Assembly: GCA_910574455.1 (NCBI GenBank)
Contig: CAJSYZ010000007.1
Span: 4,642,760-4,697,973 of the forward strand
Direction of reading: 5' to 3'
From: Trichaptum fuscoviolaceum
Lineage: Eukaryota > Basidiomycota > Agaricomycetes > Hymenochaetales > Trichaptaceae
DNA: 55,214 nt
The notes beneath the pieces were generated by a model, which did not search any database, had not been told where the DNA came from, and saw only the letters and a list, made by a program, of their open reading frames with translations. Shown here one piece after another: positions 11,901 through 21,084 of the stretch (positions are counted from its first letter, which is position 1; the number at the start of each line of letters is the position of its first letter). The translations under genes were made by a program, and so were the position numbers.

Positions 11901-11979
11901 GACCCAGTAGCAGCCTGATTTGGATTTGATTGGAGGCTCCAGGTAGCACTGGCATGTTAGCGTGAGGGACAACAGACAT
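8906..11979 (-). CDS. Uncharacterised six-exon coiled-coil protein (about 925 aa), frame break near the 3' end
   Basis: Predicted exons on the minus strand: 11979-11880, 11819-11678, 11618-11454, 11392-11291, 11231-10550 and 10493-8906. All introns are 56-61 nt with GT..AG ends, and phases match at every junction. The protein starts MSVVPHANMPVLPGASNQ. It has a polar Gly/Ser/Asp linker in exons 3-4, then a Lys/Glu-rich probable coiled coil (TLQEKVDSLSNEIQHIKDQ), a direct repeat of LDAERKAD, and a long C-terminal part of no known family (KFYFEEFFAKMAEEGDIEY...). The last exon needs a one-base correction at a five-T run (9204-9208, plus strand) to join ESLFKFIE to VLHLTAGEPLFTYEQQDVLK. Alternatively a 94-nt intron (GTGATG..CATAG) upstream would do the same. 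No catalytic motif, signal peptide or membrane helix seen. Exon 4 contains a stretch of the local CACTGGCAGTG-type repeat read as GATGSG. Function unknown. Confidence 0.7.
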
Positions 11980-11995
11980 TCTGAAGGGATAGTCG

Positions 11996-12480
11996 TTGAG
12001 TTGCTGGCTTCAAGATGATGTGGGGGGCATCATGATGGGGTCCGCTGCCAGTGGCAACTAAAAGCTATTCACCGTCGGAACGTGAACTTGAAGAAGTTGA
12101 TGGAAGTCGGATACTACCGCTGCCAGCAGGCCACACCGTGACTCAGGCTGACGGAGTGCCGTGAAGAGTAGTACTATATTTAAATTTAAGTACTCAGGCT
12201 AGTACTACTATGCCAGTGATACTACTACTACTAGTAGTAGGACTTCCCAGCCTCACTGGCACTGGCAGTGCCACAGCATGAGTGCACCCGCTGCGAGTAG
12301 TACTACTACCGTAACTACTAGTACTACTACTACTACTACTAGTACTTACTAGTCGAATTTGAAGTTGATGATCTCAGCAACTTGACAGCTCGGCCGCCGC
12401 AGTTCGCTTCGGAGTCCGAGTCCTCGCCGGATAGTACTATAGTAGTACTATACTTGTTTGTGTTTCACGGCATGATGATG
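11996..12480. repeat. Palindromic repeat-word island 2
   Basis: Upstream of the minus-strand gene start. Contains CAGTGGCAAC, TTGAAGAAGTTGATGG, CAGGCTGACGGAGTGCC, a long ACTACTACTAGTAGTAG stretch (about 12180-12240), and ACTACTACTACTACTAGTAC (about 12300-12350). These could form hairpins or act as transposase-binding sites; neither is shown. It overlaps the region where the promoter of the 925-aa-class gene should lie. Confidence 0.7.
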
Positions 12481-12513
12481 CGGAGGCACCGTGATCATCA
12501 TTATGATGGTACT

Positions 12514-12896
12514 GGATGCCTTCCCGTAAGGATTTAGGACGACGATTCTTATCCTAAATCCTCTTCCGAATATTATCCGGGAACGGAGCCAACTTTCCGG
12601 TCGACGTCGGTCGTCCTAAATTACTGAGATCAAGGAAGGGCTCTAAACATTACAGCAGCGTTCTCACATACCATATTTAGTAGAAGTGAAGATTATGTGA
12701 CGCACCCGCTTCCATTTTAAGCAATTTTATCTATGAAAATAATCCGGCAGACCTCACCGTGGCAACCGGAAAGGAATTTAGGACCCGTCCTAGATGTTGC
12801 TTACGGTTTAGGATGGCTGTCCTAAACCTGTACCTGACGGAGTTTCAAAGATTTAGGACAGCCTCCGCCGTCCTAAATTCTTACGGGAAGGCATCC
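12514..12896. mobile_element. Small non-autonomous DNA element with 27-bp terminal inverted repeats
   Basis: Positions 12514-12540 (beginning GGATGCCTTCCCGTAAG) and 12870-12896 (reverse complement) pair over 27 bases with one mismatch. Inside, the word TTTAGGAC or its complement GTCCTAAA (with one-base variants) recurs near both ends, about ten times in all, as subterminal repeats. The element is 383 bp with no coding capacity. It is flanked on both sides by ACT, which would fit a 3-bp target duplication, but ACT is very frequent in this neighbourhood. Subterminal repeats and a 3-bp duplication are features of the CACTA/CMC superfamily, to which Plavaka is usually linked. Mobilisation by the nearby transposase is inference. 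Confidence 0.75.
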
Positions 12897-12953
12897 ACTA
12901 GAGTAGTGACGCAGCCTGCGGCTCAGGCTGAGTCGGAAGCCACCATACTCAGG

Positions 12954-13369
12954 CTATGCTTCCCGTACTAAGGATTTAGAACGGCTTTTTCGTCCTACAA
13001 GTAGTATGTAGTACTAGTACTAAACGGCACGGCTCGGAGCCAAACTCTCCGTCTTGCCCGGGCCCTAAATTTCCAGGATCTAGCAGAGGGGAAGGGTCTG
13101 CCAGATGGTCCGTGTCTAGGACAGTCGTCCTAAATGCCTGCCTTGCTTACCGTACTAGTAGTAGTATCAGGTAAGATATCATAAGTACACCCTGATACCT
13201 TACCTTCAAGTTCAAAGGTAAGTTATACCGCGGGTCTCCATGGACCGGCAGAACTTCTGCTCAAGGCCGGCGGTGGACGGGTGGCTTCAACCTCCCTAAA
13301 TGCTTGCCAGCCTGAGTGCCAAGCGGGGTCTTATGGGTTTCAATTTCGGGTGTCCTAAATCCTTCATCC
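12954..13369. mobile_element. Degraded relative of the 383-bp inverted-repeat element
   Basis: The left end near 12954 (ATGCTTCCCGTACTAAGGAT followed by TTAGAACGGC) and the right end at about 13352-13369 (GTCCTAAATCCTTCATCC, read in complement) resemble the termini of the element at 12514-12896, with more mismatches and small gaps. Internal TTTAGGAC/GTCCTAAA words occur at about 13065, 13120 and 13300. The boundaries are uncertain. The internal copy near 13119-13155 could be the true right end of a shorter element. Confidence 0.4.
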
Positions 13370-13375
13370 AGTGGC

Positions 13376-13925
13376 GCCACTGGCAGTGATACCGTGACTC
13401 AGGCTCAGCCTGAGCCTGAGGCTGCCACTGCAGTGCCAGTGGCAGTGAGGCTACTAGTTCTGGGAGGAAGGGCACTGCGTTCCGGAATTGCGTGATAACG
13501 CTCAGGGAAATCTGCCTCCCGTGCGAACGTCTTCAAGTTGACAAATGGGGGACTCGGACTCGGAGTAAGGGACTTGCCGGCGAAGCTCGGCCCGTTTTCT
13601 ACTACTGTAGTATTAGTAATAACTTGAAGTTGCCCCTCAGGCTCACTGCCAGTGGCACTCACTGCCAGTGGCTCACTCAGGCTACTACTAGTACTAGTAA
13701 TAGCCTACTACTACTAGTACTACTCAGGCTGCCGGTGGCATGCCACGGTGGCGACACTTGACCTTCATTCCAACTTCACTCACCGTTTGAATAACCCTTG
13801 CCATTACTTTCCTCTCAGGCATACTACTAGTACTACTACTACTAGTATTCCTAGTAGTAGTACTCACTGCACTGCCAACTTGAAGTAGCTCAGGCTCTTC
13901 GTTCAGTCACTATCAAATCTCCAAA
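13376..13925. repeat. Palindromic repeat-word island 3 (5' flank of the 571-aa gene)
   Basis: Tightly packed CAGTGGCAGTGAGG, CTGCCAGTGGCACTCACTGCC, GACTCGGACTCGGAGT and ACTACTACTAGTAC words run almost to the ATG at 13926. Any promoter of the downstream gene must lie inside or beyond this repeat. No TATA or CCAAT element is evident by eye. Confidence 0.7.
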
Positions 13926-15751
13926 ATGTCAAGTTCTGATCTCGGGGATACTCCAAGCTCTTGCTTGGACACAGACGAGGACGAGGACGGTTCAGAATCC
14001 AGCTTTGGTCTCAACACTCACAGCTCAAAGTCCGCGATCATCGAAGACGAGAGCGAATACGAAGTGTATACAAATCCTGTAGAGGTTAAGTTCGGTAGGA
14101 CCACATATTATCTATATTTCAGTGTGTGGTTTGGCTTATCTTCAATGACTTGTCAGAGGACCTACCCTTTGGTTATCGCTCGGGAGCATATATCGATAGC
14201 ACGGTGGTCCAGTCAATCACCAAAAGCTTAGAGTCCAAGCTAGAGCATGCAAATCGCTTCGGGTTTTCGTCGAACGATTTCAAGGAAACACTTGTTCTGG
14301 CTGATCGGCTGGGGAGGTACTTTGATACGTCAAATCAGTATATCAGTAACCGGGTTAGGGAAGCACAGGCTCTGCAGAGGAAGACGGCTGTGATGCTAGA
14401 CCAGTTTCGGATCAGTACATACCAGTACACGGACATGATCTTCAAGCTAGGTGAAGAACTAGCTATCCTGATGCGTTATACGGTAAGCTGCAAATTAAAT
14501 CAAAAGCTTGAATGCACGTCTCTAACCGCTTGTTCTTATGGTAATGCGCTATAGCCCGAGGAGCCACTTGAGCTGCTTATCCGCAAGCGTGTGGAGGAAT
14601 CAAGACTTGCTGTCGCCACGGCGTTCATATCTGTTCTTCCCGGCTTTTTCCCGTCAGGGAAACTCATCAATGTTTTCACTGGGGACGTCATCTGGGATAA
14701 TTTCTTGTCTTGCTTAGTCGCCCGATATCATTCACACCATGCAATCGTGCGTTGGCAACGTAAATTTGAGGATGAGGAGGCCGGCAATCGATTGATACAG
14801 ACAAAATCTGTCTTTTCTGCCATAAGGATCGACATCAAAGGCACAAAGCTCGAGGAAAATGTTCGTCGTGAACTCTCTGCTCAATTGAAGCACTTTACGC
14901 CAGTCGTGGGCGTGAATCTTAAAGGCTCTACAAGCAGGCCCCGAAACCCAAGGCTTGCGCTCAAGTTCTTTCTCCCCCTACTTATTTGGTCATATAACGA
15001 GTGCAAGGATTGGATCGTCTTCCTAGACAAATGCCGTGCGGAACAATTGCCAAAGTCGCCCGTTGGTCAACTCTCAGAAGCAGAAGTCAATTGTTCTGCG
15101 ACTCAGGCGACTCCGACTGTCTTTCAATCCGGAACAGCACGAGAGGCTCGGCGTCGATGGAAACGTGAACTTGAACGTGCCGGTGGAGAAGCTGCTCTAG
15201 CTGACTTTCATCGACTCATTCAGAAGTCAATGGATATTCTTGGCGTCGACTCGGCTGATGGTGGAACGTCCTCATTGGAGAATAATCGACAAATCCAGCG
15301 CGAATACGGAAATTATTCGGTTGTTCTGCGCAGGTTCAACTGGATCAGGAAATGTTTAATCATCCTCTGTGATGATTCGCTTCTGGATCTGTTGCTCATG
15401 AATGATGGTGCAATGCAGCGCTTCTCCAGGGAGATGGACTTTGCTAGGCTGGGCATTATCGAAGTGACTCGAGCCATTAGGCAATTTGACGATGCTGATC
15501 GCAAAGATATAGACAAGGAAAGACTCGACAGGGCCGCCGAATTTCTCCACGAAGATATGGAACACATCGATCATGCCCTTATTCCGGCAGAGCAAATTTT
15601 TGACTCTTTACTCCTGAAGACAGTCGACGATTTACTTCGTAATTATGGTCCATTTTATTTAACAGATTATGGAATCCTATTTGCTCTTCTCGACAAATTG
15701 GATCCCATCACGGACACCGACTCGGATGTCAATATGAGCTCGGCGATGTAA
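13926..15751 (+). CDS. Uncharacterised three-exon protein (571 aa)
   Basis: Predicted exons 13926-14084, 14123-14482 and 14555-15751. Introns are 38 nt (short; GTTAAG..TTTCAG) and 72 nt (GTAAGC..CTATAG), both phase 0, giving 571 aa. The protein opens with an acidic Ser-rich tail (MSSSDLGDTPSSCLDTDEDE). It continues as a mostly helical, soluble-looking sequence (VVWLIFNDLSEDLPFGY; VRWQRKFEDEEAGNRLIQTK; FFLPLLIWSYNECKDWIVFL), then a basic segment (REARRRWKRELERAGGE), and ends DLLLMNDGAMQRFSREMD...DYGILFALLDKLDP. I recognise no domain. One hydrophobic stretch (FFLPLLIW) is too short for a clear membrane helix. The gene is divergent from the 925-aa-class gene across 1.95 kb of repeats and inverted-repeat elements. 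The first intron is the weakest part of the model. Confidence 0.72.
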
Positions 15752-16521
15752 CTGGCGGTTGCATATTGGACCATTCCCCGACACGAAGTGTTCTAGGGTT
15801 CACCAGCGCGCGATTCAAGTTTAAGTTGTGGCCGTGTTAAATTTTTATTTCGTTTTACTATGTTTATGACAAAAGTCAAGGACTCGGATTGTACTAGTAC
15901 TACTCATTCTATGCCAGTGCTTACTCCCTTTTCAAGTTTAACTTAAAGCTCCTCTCGCACTATGCTGCACTATTGGTAGTTAGTACTAGTAGCAACTATG
16001 TGACATCGTTTTCTTGATTACTACTATATACTGCAAAAAAATTATTTATTTATTCATAGCATATGCTTCAAGTTGATAGTACTACCGTGACTAGTACTAC
16101 TAGTAGTCTGTGTTCAACTTGAACTTCAACTTCAAGATGGTTAAATTAGAACTTGAAGTAGTACTAGTAGTAGTAGCAGCCTGAGGCAGGTTATTGGTTC
16201 ATTTCCAGTTGTTGGCAAGTTCCATGTTATTGTACACTTTTTACTTGAAGTTTTCTATGTTCATACTAGTAGTACTAGTACCAGTAGTAGTAGTACTCAG
16301 CCTGAGGCTGCCAGTGCACTGCAGCAGTGGGAAATTTTGACCACTGCCACTGACAGTGGCATCCGACATGATCCAACTTGAACTTGAAGTCTAAGATGCA
16401 CCGACTAGTAACACTACAATTCTAGTATAGCTAGTACCATAATCCGTCACTGAACATTTAAATGTTATATCCTTACTTCATAAGTTTCAAGGTACTTTGT
16501 GAGCTAAATGAGGGTTTATCT
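15752..16521. repeat. Repeat-word island 4, between convergent gene ends
   Basis: Stretch between the 3' ends of the 571-aa gene and the transposase gene. It contains CTTGAACTTCAACTTCAAG, ACTAGTACTACTAGTAGT, CAGCCTGAGGCTGCCAGTG and CACTGCCACTGACAGTGGC words mixed with AT-rich DNA. I searched here for the outer terminal inverted repeat of a Plavaka element but could not single one out from the repeats. Confidence 0.65.
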
Positions 16522-19500
16522 TTATTGTTGCCTACTTTCGTACAATGTTTCATGCATGTGCATGTCAGCAAATCGGTTAACATAGAATCTATTGTAAAAG
16601 TCCAGGGACTCCTCAGGTGTCAATGACTTCGGAGGACATTCATCACCCTCTGGAACCCCAAGGAGGTGAGCTAAACGGAAGATACTCCCTAGAGCTATCA
16701 CGGATAACTTTGGAGTTTTTGAGTCACCGTGACGGGGGTAGCCTGACTCCGAGTCGGAGGTGTCATTCAGGTCACTCCGGCGAGTCCGAGTCAGCGGTTG
16801 ACGGCAACTTCCAATAGTACTACGCTGGCACGCGGTAGAGGTCTCTGACTCATACTCTGGCTCGACTATCCACATTCTTGTTTTTCTGTCAGGTGAGTCT
16901 CCAACGTTCTTGAAAAACTGGACAAGGGCGCATTCCTGACGTTCTCCATTGGCGGTGAAGGAGAAAAGAAGCATAACCCGAGCAATTCGCATCCCTGCAA
17001 ACCCCTTTTTGCGAGAACTAACTTGGACAAGAACGACATCACGTCGTGGTTTTCCGCGCCAAGAGGGATTGGACCTGATCACCTCCCTCATTGCTTGCTC
17101 TATAGGAATTGATTCGCCGCGGTAGGCGAAATACGCGGTAGCTGAATGGAAGATGGCAATGTCATTGCCCATGTCCAGTGCAAACTGTTGTTCGGCTATC
17201 AGGCTTTCAGAAGCGCTTCCGAGGTCATAGTATCCTAATTCGTTCAAGTTGCACCTTTCGTACTTGCAGAATAAGTATATTTTGATGAGTCGTCGGAGCT
17301 GTCGGAGTTCCGGATGGCCTTTTATCGCCGCAAGAGCGTTGAGCTGTTTGGGGTACAGCTTACTGGACTCTGTAAGGATAGCAACGAATAAGTCAGATAT
17401 CCAGCGCCACAATTTGAAGCTCGTGTTACTGACGTTGTTTCGAAGCCATTAACATCAAGCTCGAAGGATCACTTCTACCACCTAAGCAAAACCGATGTTC
17501 TGTATTTTCCACATCATGAAGAACAACACTACTTTGCAGTCCTTCCACTGATGAAGTGCTGAAATCATCCAGGTCAGCAATTTCGTTGTGCCCTTGATTA
17601 CCCACAGTGCCATCGAAGAAATCATCTGTATCATTGGCTGCTCCTGCCACACCAATACACTGCAACTGCTCCCTCTGATTCGGGATCCTCTCAGCATCAT
17701 CCTCCTCCGGCTCTGACATATTCTTCCGCAGAACATCTCGCAAAACTTTCCACGTAGCCTCGGATAGCGTATCGTCTAGCATTCCACGCCGTTTGAAGTC
17801 TGACCTCGATGCAATAAGTTTGCTGAGTCGTTGGTTTGCTGTGATCATCTGGCCCAAGGGATCATTTCTGTTCGAGCGTCGCCACGTTTCTTTGACCGCA
17901 TAAATATGTTTATTCTCTGTAATCGATGAACACAGCCCGCTCGGTGCAGCAAACAGAGGGATCAATGTTGGATAATGGACCATAGCATGCTGTCGTGGTA
18001 GTGAAAAGTTATCCCGGATGCCCTTAGCTATGAATATTTGCCGATAACGGTGAAAGTGATCCAAAGAGGCTTTGATTTGATCAAGAGTTGAGGCTGTAAT
18101 CGTGTACCGACGCACAAGGTAACAGAAGTCTAGAAATGCACTTAATGTGCGAATCATATCATCGTGTGCAATGCCCACGATAGCCGGAAGATACACCTAA
18201 GCAAATTGCATCAAATATCAGCAAACCACTGCCTCGAACAAGATAAAAAGGTCACATACTTTCATAAGTGCCTTAGAATCATTGCCTGTCCATTGCTTGA
18301 AGCCTCGGCCTTCGGGGAATCTGCGAAGTCCAGGAAAAGGAGCAGCAACTCTGATTCTACGCGGATGTTAGCAATGGTATTTACATTAAACAACTTGCGA
18401 AAAAAATCACCTTTTATCCACAATATCCAGCTCTGACGTGGTCAAGCTCTGACATATCCACTCGACAAGATGATCCTTGAACACGCCTTTGATGATTTGG
18501 TGCAGCAGGTCCGGAGATATGAGATCGCATATATCTGCGCGTGGAATGTCATTGGTGAAAGGCTACGGAGCAACGTATCAGTTGCAATATACGCATCCAA
18601 TGAATAATTTGAAGCACGTACCACAATGTCCTGGTGGAATCCGTACTCTTTCCGAATTGTTGCTTTATTCATGTTGTTGGCGTCTACCTGTTCTATCAAT
18701 CGTTCGTGCAGCTCTTTTGTTCGAGGAATTGATACAAATTCCGGATTATCGAGGTCCTTGTGAGGCGCTGTGCATCTATAATGTCGAAAGTAAGTCATCA
18801 CCACAGAGCTTGATTTCAGGAAAGCCTGAGGGCGGTAGTACTTACTTGCAGCACCATCCAGTACATATGGCGCAAAGGCTGACCTGTTCCGGATAATCGG
18901 CTATATATGAGCCGAGTCCGAAAACCGACCTACGCAAGTGACCATCAGGGCACCGGAGAATGGTTTTCTGAGTGTTCATGATCATTGCGGATTTCAGCGA
19001 GATTAAGATCCTCGATATAGACGAATGAAAGATCTGATGTCGAAAGTGCCGGAAGTCATCTGACTTTTCGTATTGCCGCTCAGCTGCAAAGCATCAGAAG
19101 TCAATTGAATAGATCACTATTAACACATACTCTTTGGTATTGCCAGAAATGCTATGAGCTGGACTGTATTCAGTTTCTGGGACCGCCGGGCCTTGTTTGA
19201 TACATTCCCAATCGAGAGATACAAAGGATAGTATTCATTATTGCCAGTTCCAACAGAAACCGTTGTCTTATCGCTCCCTAAAATGACCGGGACGAACATA
19301 GATCCATGGACTGCTTTATCTTCTGCGTAGATCTTGTTCTAAGTCAAGGATAATAAGTATCTGTGCGAGTTAATGAGTCATGACTTACAGCCTGTTCCCA
19401 AGCAAAATTCCCGGACATGTAATTTCTGAAAACTCGTTCTTTGTCATTGATATTATTGGTGTCCTCCTTTGTCTGAAATTCACGAAACGGGACAAAGTCA

Positions 19501-20601
19501 AATTCGCCTTCTAAAGCCGGGTTATCCACCAAATTTCGGATTACTTCCAAAGGATCCCGATACCATACATCATATTCTTTCCTCTTCCATGACTCGATGT
19601 TCTCGTTTGTCGCTTTTTGGCCATTGTCGTTAGTGTAGAAGTTACTGAAGGATTTCCAAGATACATCACCGACTTTTGTAGTGTCAATGATCTTGTACAA
19701 ATTTTGTGCATCTCCATCGAGCAGTGCACCAGCTGTATCCAGACTTGAGTCATCATTGGGATCTGTCGCGTCCAATTCGGGATATCTAATAGATTTTGCG
19801 TTCTCCGTGGACTGAATTAGTTGATAAGCCTTCATAATTCCGAGAAGCTTTGTTATGTTGCCAGCAGACATTTGCTCTTCGCGATAGAGAAAATCTGCGA
19901 GCTCGAAATCTGCTCGGCACGAATAGGGAAACCAGTCATTTGACGCAGGTTCGTTCCGTGAAACGGGCGGTTCTTCCTTTTCTAAGAAGTTCCCTTCTTC
20001 ATCGCATGGAGTGGCTGCACGATATTTGGTGTCAGAATGCTAAAGTAAACTGGGGACATCATACTTAGCGCGCACCATTTAAATATCTGTGATACACCTT
20101 TAAGTTATCATTGTTCTCTTCATAATCTCCAATGTCGGAGTCCAGATCAGCAGAAGATAGGTCTTGGTCTTCAAGTTCGTCATCTCCAGTGTCAGCATGG
20201 GACAGGCAATCAGGACCGTCTAAATCTTGAAGCAGCTCGTCTCGGCCTATGCTAAGCATCGAGATATCCTGTGTGAGTATAGAAATGTCGTAGTCGTAAC
20301 TTGAAGAGTTGCAGCCACTTTCATCTTCATGATGGCCCTCCAAGTCTGTTGGAAGTTCAGGAGAGCCGGGAAGAGCTTGAGGTGTCGAAGGTCGTGCGGG
20401 TCGCTTGGGTGAGGAATCCAAGTCGTAACCACAAGCAGCAGGTCTTGTTGCAAATGATGACGGGTGAGCTGAATATTCATGTCTTGTCCTTGCGGATTGA
20501 TTCTTGAACCTCCTGCTGCAGAAGGAGAAGGTGCATCGAATAGTCGGGGGGAAGATATCTGTAAGATGAACGGGTTTGGGCCTTCGCCGAGTTACCGGCA
20601 T
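16522..20601 (-). CDS. Plavaka-family transposase, apparently intact (1203 aa, 9 exons)
   Basis: Predicted exons on the minus strand: 20601-20076, 20014-19389, 19338-19131, 19083-18846, 18775-18622, 18562-18411, 18356-18260, 18196-17434 and 17369-16522. Introns are 47-70 nt and all phases close. The N-terminus carries a C2H2 finger (C23-x4-C28-x12-H41-x4-H46) and an acidic Ser/Asp region. Family blocks follow in order: CDEEGNFLEKEEPP, YDVWYRDPLEVIRN, RNYMSGNFAWEQA, VPVILGSDKTTVSVGTGNNE (Asp407), GSYIADYPEQ, a Cys motif C-x2-C-x-GWC-x2-C, PRADICDLISPDLLHQIIKG, FPEGRGFKQW, SLPRQHAMVHY, LCSSITENKHIYAVKE, SNPSWRGKPRRD. The Asp of GSDKT, Asp of SPDLL and Glu of SSITE are my candidates for the catalytic triad of the RNase H fold. 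These enzymes cut and paste DNA elements. The eighth intron uses a less common GTCAGT donor. A linker at about residues 1110-1135 is built from GACTCGGAGTC-type host repeat. Confidence 0.9.
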
Positions 20602-21084
20602 TAGTTCCAGTAAATTGAACGCTGAATTTAAAGTTGAATGGCACGCTCAGCGGTGACGCCCGCGTAGTAACAACTTGAAGTTAGTAGTACTACTAGTAGT
20701 AGTACCGGTAGCCTGAGTAGCCACAGCCTCAGGCTGTCAGTGACTCAGTGGCACCGCCGCCAGCCTGCCAGTGAGCCTGCAAGTGCCAGTGAGTAGTACT
20801 AGTACCAGTAGCACTGTGATAGTACTAGTAATAGAGCTAGCCTGAGTATCCGAGTGTCCAAGTCCGAGTCTGAGTCAGGCTCATTCCGAGTCAGCCTAAC
20901 TTGAAGGCTGCCAATCACTGGCACTGCCAGTGCCAGCAACTTGAAGTGCAAGTGGGCGTAAATTTTCCTTGAATAGGCGCCCTCATCTCCAACTTCAACT
21001 ACAACTTGCACCTTTGCCAACTCGATTCACCATCGAAACTCATAGCACCTGTCAGCGTGCCTCGACTTGAAACACTGCACAAGA
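20602..21084. promoter_or_regulatory. Bidirectional spacer between transposase and partner, with repeat-word island 5
   Basis: This 483-bp interval must hold the promoters of both divergent genes. It contains AACTTGAAGTTAGTAGTACT, several ACTAGTAGTAGTAC words, CAGCCTGCCAGTGAGCC, CACTGGCACTGCCAGTGCC, and GTCCGAGTCTGAGTCAGGCTC. The pyrimidine-rich tract immediately before the plus-strand ATG (CATCTCCAACTTCAACTACA, then CCTTTGCCAACTCG) is typical of fungal leaders. No TATA box stands out. Shared repeat words on both sides could be binding sites that coordinate the pair, but this is unproven. Confidence 0.5.

Noticed and set aside
15752..16460. Terminal inverted repeat of the Plavaka element
   Set aside because: Many short palindromic words are present, but no unique long inverted match to the right side of the partner gene could be found by eye.
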